Below, in pieces: positions 17,742 to 26,439 of a stretch of DNA of 64,000 nucleotides. The stretch is from the NCBI GenBank assembly GCA_902776475.1, contig CACYQD010000020.1:21788-85787 (forward strand), read 5' to 3'. Under the pieces are notes generated by a model. It did no database searches. It saw nothing but the letters and a program-made list of their open reading frames with translations, and was not told the origin of the DNA. The stretch's first letter is position 1, and each line of letters begins with the position of its first letter. Position numbers and translations under genes: made by a program. The stretch is from an uncultured Prevotellaceae bacterium. Lineage in GTDB: Bacteria > Bacteroidota > Bacteroidia > Bacteroidales > Bacteroidaceae.

Positions 17742-18473
17742 ATGAAACCACTCAGATGCATCATCGTGGATGACGAGCCGCTGGCCGTGAAGTTGCTGGA
17801 GACTTTTGTCAATAAGACACCGGGACTGGAACTGACAGCCTCGTTCACCGACTCGGTGGAGGCCGTGCAGGTGATCAAGACGGCGAAGGTTGACCTGTTG
17901 TTTCTGGACATCCAGATGCCAGACCTCAACGGGATGGAGTTGGCGCATATCGTGCCCCCGGAGACACGCATCATCTTCACCACGGCATTCAAGGAGTATG
18001 CCTTTGAGAGTTATGAGGTGGAGGCGCTGGATTTCCTCCTGAAGCCCATCCGCTACAACAAGTTCCTTTCTGCCATTGAGAAAGCCCGGAGGAGGTTGGA
18101 ACCCGTGGTCACTGAAACGACGCCGGTGCAACAGCCGCAGCAGGAGAACGCCACCACCATTTTTATCAAGGTGGATAGCGAGTTGCGGCAGATACCCCTG
18201 CAGCAGATCATCTACGTGAGCGGGATGAAGGACTACGTGATGTTCTACATGGAGGGTGAGAGCCGCGCACTCATCACCCACCTGACGATGAAGGCCGTGG
18301 AGGAGATGTTGCCCAAGAAAATCTTCCTGAGGGTGAACAGGAGCTATATCGTGGCGCTTGACAAAATCCGTAAGGTGGACCGCAACAACTGTATCTATAT
18401 CGGAAAGGAGATCATCCACGTGACGGATGCGTATATTGAAGAGTTTCGGGCGTATCTGAATTCGAGAATGTGA
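17742..18473 (+). CDS. LytTR-family response regulator
   Basis: 243 residues: a receiver domain (1-120) with acidic pocket VDDE, phosphoacceptor in LLFLDIQMPDLNG and the switch Lys in DFLLKPI, followed by a LytTR DNA-binding domain (about 145-243) with IFLRVNRSYIVALDKI. It would regulate transcription on phosphorylation by a LytS-type histidine kinase. No kinase gene is adjacent, so its partner is elsewhere or it was separated from it. It is immediately followed by a cluster of palindromic repeats. Confidence 0.9.
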   Translation: MKPLRCIIVDDEPLAVKLLETFVNKTPGLELTASFTDSVEAVQVIKTAKVDLLFLDIQMPDLNGMELAHIVPPETRIIFTTAFKEYAFESYEVEALDFLLKPIRYNKFLSAIEKARRRLEPVVTETTPVQQPQQENATTIFIKVDSELRQIPLQQIIYVSGMKDYVMFYMEGESRALITHLTMKAVEEMLPKKIFLRVNRSYIVALDKIRKVDRNNCIYIGKEIIHVTDAYIEEFRAYLNSRM

Positions 18474-18475
18474 GA

Positions 18476-18611
18476 GCGGCCGGAGGCCGATTGAATTTCG
18501 GGCAAAGCCCGATTGAAAATTGATTTCGGCCGGAGGCCGATTGAAGATTCAAAATTGAAGATTGATTTCGGCCGAGGCCGATTGAAGATTCAAAATTGAA
18601 AATTGAAAAAA
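18476..18611. repeat. Palindromic GGCCGGAGGCC / ATTGAA repeat cluster
   Basis: Three to four copies of a CGGCCGGAGGCCGATTGAA-like unit alternate with ATTCAAAATTGAAGATT-type stretches and one CGGGCAAAGCCCG hairpin. The GGCC palindromes can form short stem-loops. The block fills the gap between the LytTR gene and the next gene and contains no reading frame of interest. Confidence 0.7.
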
Positions 18612-18678
18612 CTCTGATATCAAATTCTTTCTCCAACAGGCTTGAAATCGGATTTTTTTATCTATATTTGCCACTTGA

Positions 18679-19935
18679 ATGGAAATAAAGGTATTACATT
18701 TTGTGCCACAGTGGCCTAAACAGGAGAATGCCGCCGTGCTGTTCGACCTCTTTCTGCATAAAATCGGGGAAGAGGCGGAGGTGCATGTCGCCACAATGTC
18801 GCCTGTCAAAGAGAGTTCGGGAGAGAATTACCGGAAATACTGCATCGGTTCGGGAAAAGCCGACTATGGTAAGCATGGCATCGTCAACCTGCTCGCGCTT
18901 CAGAAACGGTTTTTGACCCTGCTCTATCAGCTGATGCCGCAGGTGGTTCACATCCATGGCAGTTATCACTTCATCAACTCACGTATCGCACTGTGGTCGC
19001 GGAAAAGAGGATTCCCCGTGGTCTTCTCCCCCTACGGCGGGATGAACCCCGAGTTCATCGACCAGGAATACGGGATGAGGACCTGGAAACTCCTGAGCTA
19101 CCAGAAGAAGATGGTGAGAAACGCCTCCTGCACCCTCATCTCCGACCCTCATGAGGGCGACTACATCAAGGAAGAGAAACTCTCGGAGCGTATCGCCTTC
19201 ATCGAAGACCCGACGAAGGAGGAGCACACCCAACTGGATGACTATGCCGACTGCACGCTGCAAGTCTATCAGAAAGTGCTCGACACCGATATGGGGAAGC
19301 GCATCGACCGTCAGAGTCAGGAGGCCGTGAGCGCCCTGCTCCACCTCAGTCTGGCCGGCGACGTGGAACGGCAACCGCTCTGTTCGGAGGATATCCTCAA
19401 CCTGCGCAGCATCACTCCCAAGAAATGGCGTGACATCTTCCTCTACGCCGCCGAACAAGGCGTGACGGGATATATCAATGACGGCATCGCACGTGCCCAA
19501 CTGGCCGTGCCCGAGACCGACGCCGGCACCGCCGACCACTTCCCCCTGCGCTACCCCAAAGACACCCGGCCGCTGACGGGTGACAAGCTGCTGACACCCA
19601 ACCTCATCAGCAGGAAAGCCATAGAGCGGAAACTGCGCCATACGAGAGGTGCGGAGCGGACGCTGTGTACCATGCTCCACAACCTGCGGTATCACGTCGG
19701 ACAGTCGAGTCTCTCTCTCCGCCACCTGTGCGACCTCTACGAGGTGCTGCGGCATACCCCGATGGACGAGGATGCCCTCGACATCCACCTGCGGGAGCAG
19801 CGCATCCACACCTTCACGCGCCGCATCTGCCAGGTGCTGCACGAGGCCGCCTACCTCGACGAGGGCTTCATGCCCGTGGCCGCACTCGACGACAAAGGCA
19901 CCGAGAAAATCAGAGCCAGCCTCACCAAATACTAA
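18679..19935 (+). CDS. GT4-like N-terminal domain fused to an unknown helical domain
   Basis: 418 residues. The first ~190 resemble the N-terminal (acceptor) half of GT-B glycosyltransferases (MEIKVLHFVPQWP, VVHIHGSYHFINSRIALWSR, PVVFSPYGGMNPEF), but there is no second Rossmann half with the donor-sugar site. Residues 200-418 are helical and match nothing I know (RSITPKKWRDIFLYAAEQG, CDLYEVLRHTPMDEDAL). It precedes fbp by 7 bp, so the two are co-transcribed. A TATATTTG box ends only 8 bp before the ATG, implying a nearly leaderless mRNA or a later start. Catalytic activity is doubtful. Confidence 0.65.
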   Translation: MEIKVLHFVPQWPKQENAAVLFDLFLHKIGEEAEVHVATMSPVKESSGENYRKYCIGSGKADYGKHGIVNLLALQKRFLTLLYQLMPQVVHIHGSYHFINSRIALWSRKRGFPVVFSPYGGMNPEFIDQEYGMRTWKLLSYQKKMVRNASCTLISDPHEGDYIKEEKLSERIAFIEDPTKEEHTQLDDYADCTLQVYQKVLDTDMGKRIDRQSQEAVSALLHLSLAGDVERQPLCSEDILNLRSITPKKWRDIFLYAAEQGVTGYINDGIARAQLAVPETDAGTADHFPLRYPKDTRPLTGDKLLTPNLISRKAIERKLRHTRGAERTLCTMLHNLRYHVGQSSLSLRHLCDLYEVLRHTPMDEDALDIHLREQRIHTFTRRICQVLHEAAYLDEGFMPVAALDDKGTEKIRASLTKY

Positions 19936-19942
19936 AACTAAT

Positions 19943-21934
19943 ATGACGAAAACACAAGCTGTAGAAGACGACATGCGCTACCTGCAGTTGCTGTCGCACT
20001 CCTTCCCCACCATCGCGGAAGCCAGTACCGAGATCATCAACCTGCAAGCCATCCTCAATCTGCCCAAAGGCACCGAGCACTTCCTGGCCGACATCCACGG
20101 AGAGTTCGAGGCCTTCAGCCACGTACTGAAAAACGCTTCCGGCAACATCAAGCGGAAGGTGAACGAGATCTTCGGCAACCAAATCAGGGAGTCGGAGAAA
20201 AAAGAACTCTGCACGCTGATCTATTACCCCCGCGAGAAACTTGAGCTCGTGAAGGAGAAGGAAGAAGACATCGACGACTGGTATCATATCACCATCCACC
20301 ACCTGGTGGAGGTGTGCCGCGAGGTGTCGAGCAAATACACCCGGTCGAAGGTGCGCAAGAGCCTGCCGCCGGAGTTCAGCTACATCATCCAGGAACTGCT
20401 GCACGAGCACACCGAGGATGTGGATAAGACCGCCTACGTGAGCGCCATCATCGACACCATCATCTCCACGGGGAGCGCCGACGACTTCATCATCGCCATC
20501 AGCAACGTGATACACCGCCTGGCCATCGACCAGTTGCATATCCTCGGCGACATCTACGACCGTGGTCCGGGAGCGCACCTCATCCTCGACACGATGGAGA
20601 CCTACCACAGCTGGGACATCCAGTGGGGCAACCACGACATCCTATGGATGGGAGCCTGTGCCGGCAACGAGGCCTGCATCTGCAATGTCATCCGGCTATC
20701 GCTGCGCTACGCCAACCTGACCACCCTGGAGGAAGGCTACGGCATCAACCTCATCCCGCTGGCTACCTTCGCCCTCGACACCTACGGCGACGATCCCTGC
20801 CAGGAGTTCCAGCCGCGCATGTCGGGCAACGAGATGCTGATGGACGACCGCACACAGAGCCTCACGGCGAAGATGCACAAGGCCATCTCCATCATCCAGT
20901 TCAAGCTCGAGGCGCAAATGGCGGAGCGGCATCCCGAATGGATGATGCAAGACCGCCGGGTGCTCGACATGGTGGATTACGAGCGCGGCGTCATCACCCT
21001 CGAAGGCAAGGAGTATATGCTCACAAGCAACTCCTTCCCCACCATCAATCCCGAGTCACCAAATGAGTTGACCGAGGGCGAGCGCACGCTGATGGACCGC
21101 CTCCGCCACTCTTTCACCGTGAGCGAGAAGCTCCACCGCCACATCCGGCTCATCCTGCGGCATGGCTGCATGTATGCCATCTACAACCATAACCTGCTCT
21201 TCCACGCCTCCGTACCCCTCAACGAGGACGGTTCGCTGAAGGAAGTGCAACTCTATGGGGGCAAGAAATACAAGGGGATGGAACTGATGCACACCATCGG
21301 GATGATTATCCGCGCGGCCTTCCAGAACGACACCGAACCCGAAGAAAAACGATATGCCATCGACTATTTCCTCTACCTGTGGTGCGGCAAAGACTCCCCG
21401 CTGTTTGACAAGGCTAAAATGGCCACTTTCGAGCGTTATTTCCTCAAGGAGAAGGAGACCCACCGCGAAGAGAAAGGCTGGTACTTCAAGTTGCGTGACA
21501 ATGCCGACGTGTGCGACCGCATCATGGATGCCTTCGGTGTGACTGGTCCCAACCGGCACATCATCAACGGTCACGTGCCCGTGCACGTGAAGACCGGCGA
21601 GAACCCCATCAAGGCCGACGGCAAACTGATGGTGATCGACGGAGGATTCTCGCAGGCTTACCATAAGGAGACCGGCATCGCCGGCTATACGCTGGTGTAT
21701 CACAGCCGCGGTTTCCAACTGGTGCAGCATGAGCCGTTCACCTCAGCGCGCGACGCCATCCTCCGCGGCACCGACATCCTGGGCACGACGCAGATTGTGG
21801 AGATGTCGGCCCACCGCATGCGCGTGGCCGACACGGACAAAGGTCTGGACATCAGCCGACAGATCAGCGACCTGGAGAAACTGCTTTATGCCTATCGGCA
21901 TGGCATCATCAAAGAAAGAGATCGGAAGAGGTAG
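19943..21934 (+). CDS. fbp: Fructose-1,6-bisphosphatase class III
   Basis: 663 residues from the ATG at 19943 (MTKTQAVEDDMRYLQLLS), the normal length for the Firmicutes/Bacteroidetes FBPase. It hydrolyses fructose 1,6-bisphosphate to fructose 6-phosphate in gluconeogenesis. Metallophosphatase signatures are intact: DIHGEFEAF near residue 50, GDIYDRGPGAH near 200, GNHDILWMGA near 230, and a C-terminal NGHVPV. The open frame continues upstream inside the preceding gene, but that extension overlaps it in another frame and is not part of the protein. Confidence 0.95.
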   Translation: MTKTQAVEDDMRYLQLLSHSFPTIAEASTEIINLQAILNLPKGTEHFLADIHGEFEAFSHVLKNASGNIKRKVNEIFGNQIRESEKKELCTLIYYPREKLELVKEKEEDIDDWYHITIHHLVEVCREVSSKYTRSKVRKSLPPEFSYIIQELLHEHTEDVDKTAYVSAIIDTIISTGSADDFIIAISNVIHRLAIDQLHILGDIYDRGPGAHLILDTMETYHSWDIQWGNHDILWMGACAGNEACICNVIRLSLRYANLTTLEEGYGINLIPLATFALDTYGDDPCQEFQPRMSGNEMLMDDRTQSLTAKMHKAISIIQFKLEAQMAERHPEWMMQDRRVLDMVDYERGVITLEGKEYMLTSNSFPTINPESPNELTEGERTLMDRLRHSFTVSEKLHRHIRLILRHGCMYAIYNHNLLFHASVPLNEDGSLKEVQLYGGKKYKGMELMHTIGMIIRAAFQNDTEPEEKRYAIDYFLYLWCGKDSPLFDKAKMATFERYFLKEKETHREEKGWYFKLRDNADVCDRIMDAFGVTGPNRHIINGHVPVHVKTGENPIKADGKLMVIDGGFSQAYHKETGIAGYTLVYHSRGFQLVQHEPFTSARDAILRGTDILGTTQIVEMSAHRMRVADTDKGLDISRQISDLEKLLYAYRHGIIKERDRKR

Positions 21935-22040
21935 AGAGGGATGCCCCCTCACCTGACCTCTCCCTCAGGGAGAGGGATATTTTCGGAGGGAGAGGGATGC
22001 CCCCTCACCTAACCTCTCCCTCAGGGAGAGGGATTGTTTC
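21932..22040. repeat. Two tandem copies of the CTCTCCC..GGGAGAG element
   Basis: Two near-identical units of about 55-60 bp, each containing CCCCTCACCTRACC, then CTCTCCCTCAGGGAGAG, an imperfect palindrome. Related units recur at the 3' ends of other genes in this window (see 34.9, 39.3-39.5, 41.1-41.4 and 51.6 kb). Confidence 0.8.
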
Positions 22041-22074
22041 GCACTGAAGGGCGATAATTGTTGTTGAACGCAAA

Positions 22075-22097
22075 AGCCCAGGGCGTTGCCCTGGGCT
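22075..22097. terminator. Bidirectional terminator between fbp and the phosphohexomutase gene
   Basis: Perfect 10-bp stem AGCCCAGGGC / GCCCTGGGCT with loop GTT, flanked by AAAA on the left and a T-rich tract on the right, between two converging genes. Confidence 0.8.
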
Positions 22098-22196
22098 AAT
22101 TGTTTGTTGGCCTTTTAGGCCGCATAATAACTGCAAATTGCAAATAACGAGGGCGGTGCAAAACCTTTGTTTTGACACATCCCTCGTTTGTTTGTG

Positions 22197-23948
22197 TTAG
22201 TCGAGCTTGAGGTCTTTCTTGATTTCTTCAATCTTCTCCTGGGCATCGGCCATGCAACGCTCGTAGCAGCCGGCGCACTTGAAGGAAGGATCCTTAACCT
22301 CAATGTAGAACTTGATCTTCGGCTCGGTGCCTGACGGACGTACGGACACCTTGGTGTCGTCATCACAGAACCACTGCAAGACGTTCGATGTGTCGGGCAT
22401 GTCGAGCTTGCAGACGTTGCCCTCGGCATCCTTGGCCTCCAGTTTCTGGAAGTCCTTCCACAGCACGATCTTGGAACCGCCGAGAGTGGTGGGCGGAGTG
22501 TTGCGGAAGTTGGTCATCATCTGCTTGATCTCGTCGGCACCGGTCTTTCCTGGACGCACGACGTTGACCGTGAACTCACGTGAGAAGCCATACTCCTTAT
22601 AGATGTTCATGAGCAGATCATAGAGCGTCATGCCATTGTCCTTGGCCCATGCGGCAATCTCGCAGATAAGGCAGATAGAAGCTGGGGAGTCCTTATCGCG
22701 CACCTTGTCGAACGGCAGGAAGCCGAAGCTCTCCTCACCACCGCCGATGTACTTGTTGACACCCTCGGAGACACGGATCTCGTTGGCAATCCACTTGAAG
22801 CCAGTGTAGCAGTCGCGGAGTTCCACACCATTCTTGTCGGCAATCTTCTTGATGAGTTCGGTAGTGACGATAGTCTTCACGAGGAACTCGTTGCCCTTCA
22901 ACTGACCCAGTTTCTTCTTGTTGGCGATGATATACCAGCAGAACATCATGCAGGTCTGGTTGCCGTTGAGGATTTCCCACTCACCCTTGGCATTGCGGCA
23001 GACGATGGCCAGACGGTCGGCGTCGGGGTCGGAGGCGATGACAAGGTCGGCATTCAGGCGAGTGCCCAGTTTCATGCCCAGCGTCATGGCCTCGGGGTTC
23101 TCCGGGTTGGGAGACACCACTGTGGGGAAGTTGCCGTCGATGACCATCTGCTCCGGCACCACATGGATGTTTTGGAAGCCCCATGAGCGCAGAGCCTCAG
23201 GGATGATGACGCGGCCCGTACCGTGCATCGGCGAATAGACGATGTTGAGGTCTTTCTGACGCAGGATCACATCCTGGTCAACCATGGCCTCCTTGACAGC
23301 CTGGAGATAATCCCAGTCCATCTCACCGCCGATGATCTCGATGAGCAGTTTGTTGCCCTCAAACTTCACGTCGTCGATGGTCACCTTGTTGACCTCGTCG
23401 ATGATGCCCTTGTCATGGGGAGCCAACACCTGTGCGCCGTCATCCCAATAAGCCTTGTAGCCGTTGTACTCACGGGGATTGTGAGAGGCTGTGACATTGA
23501 CACCAGCCTGGCAGCCCAGCTGACGGATGGCGAAAGAGATTTCCGGAGTGGGTCTGAGGCTCTCGAAGAGATAGACCTTGATGCCATTGGCCGAGAAAAT
23601 GTCGGCGACGGTCTCGGCGAACATACGGCCGTTGTTGCGGCAGTCATGTCCTACAACCACGCTGAGGTCATTGCGGCCCGGGAAAGCCTTGAGTATGTAA
23701 TTGGCGAAGCCCTGAGTGGCCATACCAACGATATACTTGTTCATGCGGTTGGTGCCGGCACCCATGATGCCGCGCAGTCCGCCGGTACCAAACTCAAGGT
23801 CGCGGTAGAAGGCATCGATGAGTTCGGTCTTGTCCTCATTGTCGAGCATGGCCTGTACGGCCTTCCGTGTTTCTTCATCGAATGACGGAGAAAGCCATAC
23901 TTTGGCTCTTTCCTCACATTGTTTAATCAGTTCAGCGTTATTTTCCAT
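22197..23948 (-). CDS. Phosphoglucomutase/phosphomannomutase (alpha-D-phosphohexomutase)
   Basis: 583 residues, the length of the PgcA-type phosphoglucomutases. Visible landmarks: the active-site serine loop VTASHNPREYNGYK (about 137-150), the metal loop SDPDADRLAIV, sugar-binding GGGEESFGF, and phosphate-binding VRPSGTEPKIKFY near the end. It interconverts hexose 1- and 6-phosphates, feeding nucleotide sugars and glycogen. On the minus strand TGTG (24026-24029), 19 bp, TAAATTTG (23999-24006) makes a fair promoter 50 bp upstream. It converges on fbp. Confidence 0.93.
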   Translation of the reverse strand: MENNAELIKQCEERAKVWLSPSFDEETRKAVQAMLDNEDKTELIDAFYRDLEFGTGGLRGIMGAGTNRMNKYIVGMATQGFANYILKAFPGRNDLSVVVGHDCRNNGRMFAETVADIFSANGIKVYLFESLRPTPEISFAIRQLGCQAGVNVTASHNPREYNGYKAYWDDGAQVLAPHDKGIIDEVNKVTIDDVKFEGNKLLIEIIGGEMDWDYLQAVKEAMVDQDVILRQKDLNIVYSPMHGTGRVIIPEALRSWGFQNIHVVPEQMVIDGNFPTVVSPNPENPEAMTLGMKLGTRLNADLVIASDPDADRLAIVCRNAKGEWEILNGNQTCMMFCWYIIANKKKLGQLKGNEFLVKTIVTTELIKKIADKNGVELRDCYTGFKWIANEIRVSEGVNKYIGGGEESFGFLPFDKVRDKDSPASICLICEIAAWAKDNGMTLYDLLMNIYKEYGFSREFTVNVVRPGKTGADEIKQMMTNFRNTPPTTLGGSKIVLWKDFQKLEAKDAEGNVCKLDMPDTSNVLQWFCDDDTKVSVRPSGTEPKIKFYIEVKDPSFKCAGCYERCMADAQEKIEEIKKDLKLD

Positions 23949-24057
23949 AATATATTAAATAAATGAATAAAGTGTTATCAGGTGAAAGATTGATTGGGCA
24001 AATTTACAAAAAAAAACCGAAATGACACAGATTATCCGGCAAAATGTTTGTCATTAT

Positions 24058-24088
24058 TTTGTTTTTTTTCCTCATTATTGTAATTTTG
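24058..24088 (+). promoter_or_regulatory. Promoter of rlmH
   Basis: TTTG (24058-24061), 19 bp, TAATTTTG (24081-24088): full match to the Bacteroidota consensus, about 85 bp before the chosen rlmH start. Confidence 0.7.
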
Positions 24089-24173
24089 CATGAGTCAAGT
24101 GTCAACCACTCCCCCCGCACCCCATGAATACGAAACGGAAGTACGAGTTGCATCAAAAAACGGAGAAAAAATC

Positions 24174-24644
24174 ATGAAGACCACCCTGCTTGTGGTCGGC
24201 AAGACCACCGACAAGCATATCGCCGCCTGCATCGACGACTACCGCGAGCGGATCGGTCACTATATGCCTTTCTCGCTGGTGACCATTCCTGAATTGAAAA
24301 ACACGAAAAGCCTCACGGCCCAGCAACAGAAAGACCGTGAGGGAGAACTGATTCTGAAGCAGTTGCAAGACAGCGACCACGTGGTGCTGCTCGACGAGCA
24401 CGGCGTGGAAAGGCGCAGCATCGAATTTGCGGGATGGATAGAGAAAAAGCAACAGGCGTTGCGGCACCTCGTCTTTATCATCGGCGGGCCCTATGGTTTC
24501 TCCGAAGCTGTCTATCGCCGTGCCAACGAGAAAATCTCACTCTCGAAGATGACCTTCTCGCACCAGATGGTCAGGCTGATTTTCACTGAACAGTTTTACA
24601 GGGCCTGCACCATCATCAAGGGAGAGCCTTATCACCATGAATAA
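24174..24644 (+). CDS. rlmH: 23S rRNA (pseudouridine1915-N3)-methyltransferase RlmH
   Basis: 156 residues from the ATG at 24174 (MKTTLLVVGKT), the family's standard length; an upstream in-frame start would add 28 residues unrelated to RlmH. The SPOUT-fold knot motif FIIGGPYGFSEAVYRRA and the C-terminal FSHQMVRLIFTEQFYRA...YHHE are hallmark sequences. It methylates pseudouridine 1915 in helix 69 of 23S rRNA using SAM. Its 3' end overlaps that of the convergent maf gene by 29 bp. Confidence 0.95.
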   Translation: MKTTLLVVGKTTDKHIAACIDDYRERIGHYMPFSLVTIPELKNTKSLTAQQQKDREGELILKQLQDSDHVVLLDEHGVERRSIEFAGWIEKKQQALRHLVFIIGGPYGFSEAVYRRANEKISLSKMTFSHQMVRLIFTEQFYRACTIIKGEPYHHE

Positions 24645-25218
24645 GCTTCTCCCAACCGATCATATCCACTAATTCCTGGTAGATGCGCTGCACGGGTAGT
24701 CCCATGACATTGAAATAGCTGCCCATGAGTCCTGTGACGCCCACATAGCCAATCCATTCCTGTATGCCATACGCGCCTGCCTTGTCGAAAGGCAGGTAGT
24801 TACGGATGTAGTAGTCGATCTCATCATCGGTGAGATGCTTGAAAGAGACCTCTGAGGTGACGGAGAACGTGCGCTGCTGTTCGCAGGTGGTCAGACAGAC
24901 ACCCGTGATGACCTTGTGCGTCTGTCCGCTGAGCGCATGGAGCATTTCAGAAGCCTCCTTGGGAGAGGCGGGTTTGCCGAGAACTCTGTCACCGAGCACG
25001 ACGATGGTGTCGGCCGTGATGACCAGTTCGTCAGGTGACAGGATATTCTTATAGGCGGCGGCTTTGTTTTTTGAGATATAGGCTGCCACGTCATCGACAG
25101 GGAGGTCGGCGGGATAGGACTCGTCGATGCCTTTCAAGACTTTCACCTGAAAGTCGATGTTGAGCCCCGCGAGAAGTTCGCGGCGGCGGGGGGAATTGCT
25201 GGCTAAGATGATTTTCAT
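24616..25218 (-). CDS. maf: Maf-family nucleotide pyrophosphatase
   Basis: 200 residues with the family start MKIILASNSPRRRELLAGL, the central ITADTIVVLGDRVLGKP and C-terminal YGIQEWIGYVGVTGLMGSYFNVMGLP. Maf proteins hydrolyse dTTP, UTP and modified nucleotides, and are linked to septum arrest; the YhdE-type dTTP/UTP subgroup fits best. It is last in a minus-strand run after a nitroreductase and a KdsC-like phosphatase, an order I know from other Bacteroidales. The ends of maf and rlmH overlap tail to tail. Confidence 0.93.
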   Translation of the reverse strand: MKIILASNSPRRRELLAGLNIDFQVKVLKGIDESYPADLPVDDVAAYISKNKAAAYKNILSPDELVITADTIVVLGDRVLGKPASPKEASEMLHALSGQTHKVITGVCLTTCEQQRTFSVTSEVSFKHLTDDEIDYYIRNYLPFDKAGAYGIQEWIGYVGVTGLMGSYFNVMGLPVQRIYQELVDMIGWEKLIHGDKALP

Positions 25219-25231
25219 CGGTTGGAGGTTT

Positions 25232-25306
25232 TTTTCTAAGGGCTTTAAGGGCTTTAAGGTCTTTAAGGTCCTTAAGGTCCTTAGGGTCTTTAAGGAATTT
25301 GAGGGG
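25232..25306. repeat. Short tandem repeat of GGYCYTTAA-like units
   Basis: About seven imperfect 9-10-bp units (GGGCTTTAA, GGTCTTTAA, GGTCCTTAA) fill the space between maf and the KdsC-like gene. It looks like slippage-prone DNA; its placement between two co-directional genes could affect co-transcription. Confidence 0.75.
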
Positions 25307-25314
25307 TTGAGGGG

Positions 25315-25833
25315 TTACCAGCCGAAGGCTTCGGCGCCGCTGAGCCATTTGCCGTGAGCGCGGAGGACCTGCTCGATGACGTCTCGGGCACAGCCGTCAC
25401 CGCCCTTGCGGTCGCTGATGTAGCGGCAGACACGCTTGATGTCGGGCGACGCATCAGAGGGGCAACAGGGACATCCGCAGCAGCACATGACCTCATAATC
25501 GGGGATGTCGTCGCCCATGTAGATCACCTCCTCGTCGGACAGGTCGTATTTTTTGAGGAACTCCTTATAGACCTTGACTTTGACGGCACTTCCCAGATAG
25601 ATGTCGCTGACGCCAAGATACTCATAGCGGAGGCGGATGTTGGGCGTGCGCCCCCCTGTGATGATCGCAATGCGAAGGCCCATCTTCATCGCCAGTTGGA
25701 TGGCATAGCCATCCTGGATATTGATGGTGCGCAACGGCTCCCCCATGGCGTCCATGGAGATGGTCTGTCTGCTCAGTACACCATCCACGTCGAAGATGAT
25801 GGCCTTGATGCTTTTCAAATCATAATTGATCAT
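25315..25833 (-). CDS. KdsC-like HAD phosphatase (KDO-8-phosphate phosphatase family)
   Basis: 172 residues, a capless HAD of the YrbI/KdsC type: nucleophile loop [10 protein letters not shown] (Asp15, Asp17), IITGGR near 58, and metal loop GDDIPD (107-112). KdsC releases phosphate from 3-deoxy-manno-octulosonate 8-phosphate for lipopolysaccharide core. The loop after GDDIPD holds six cysteines in eight positions (residues 117-124), where typical KdsC has few; see findings. It starts 21 bp after the nitroreductase stop, so the two are probably one transcript. Confidence 0.87.
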   Translation of the reverse strand: MINYDLKSIKAIIFDVDGVLSRQTISMDAMGEPLRTINIQDGYAIQLAMKMGLRIAIITGGRTPNIRLRYEYLGVSDIYLGSAVKVKVYKEFLKKYDLSDEEVIYMGDDIPDYEVMCCCGCPCCPSDASPDIKRVCRYISDRKGGDGCARDVIEQVLRAHGKWLSGAEAFGW

Positions 25834-25854
25834 AGTGAGTTTTCCAAATTGTCG

Positions 25855-26385
25855 TCATTCGTATTTTTCAGGATGGACGTTCTCCCACAGGAGATTCTCA
25901 TCATTATGCGGTCTGAGCGGAGCATGCGGCCTTCCGAAGGCCACGATGCAGAGCACATCGATTTCCTCTGGGATGTTGAGTATTCCCCTGACTACCTCAG
26001 CCGCTGTCGTGCCGTCGCTCAAGCGCCGTCCGCGGATCTGCACCCAACAGGAGGCCAGTCCCACATCCTCCGCCTGCAACTGCATGGCGAAAGCCGCGAT
26101 GCTGCCATCCTCCACCCAACAGTCGTTCTGCGTCGGATTGCCCGCGACCACCACAGCCAGGGCAGCATCCTTGATGAAAGCCGCCCCCTGTTCCTTGGCA
26201 TCCGCCAGTTTGGCCAGGTCGGAAGGGTCATCGACGACGATGAACTGCCATGCGCGCTGGTTGCGCGACGTGGGTGACATCAGGGCGGCCCTGAGGATGA
26301 GCTGCACCTGTGAGGCAGACAAGTCACCCTCAGCGAAAACGCGGTGACTTCTGCGAGTTGCTATCAGTTTTTCGAAATCCATCAT
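25855..26385 (-). CDS. Nitroreductase family protein
   Basis: 176 residues with the FMN-binding start RRSHRVFAEGDLS (the usual RRSxRxF), APTSRNQ-like MSPTSRNQRAWQFIV, and AAFAMQLQAEDVGLASCW, ending with VAFGRPHAPLRPH. Such flavoproteins reduce quinones, nitro compounds or other electrophiles with NAD(P)H; the substrate is unknown. It heads the run nitroreductase, KdsC-like, maf. A TATTTTTG box on the minus strand (26397-26404) lies 11 bp upstream, and the divergent TonB receptor gene starts 55 bp away. Confidence 0.9.
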   Translation of the reverse strand: MMDFEKLIATRRSHRVFAEGDLSASQVQLILRAALMSPTSRNQRAWQFIVVDDPSDLAKLADAKEQGAAFIKDAALAVVVAGNPTQNDCWVEDGSIAAFAMQLQAEDVGLASCWVQIRGRRLSDGTTAAEVVRGILNIPEEIDVLCIVAFGRPHAPLRPHNDENLLWENVHPEKYE

Positions 26386-26439
26386 GCAAAAATACTGATT
26401 TTTCTGCTATTGAGGAAATAATCAAGCGAAAAAAACGTT

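Noticed and set aside
19649-19942. Upstream extension of fbp inside the preceding gene
   Set aside because: The extra 98 residues are Arg/Ser/Thr-rich out-of-frame sequence of the preceding gene; FBPase homology starts at 19943.
25232-25306. Possible CRISPR-like array from regularly spaced CTTTAAGG units
   Set aside because: The period is only 9-10 bp with no spacers; it is a simple tandem repeat.
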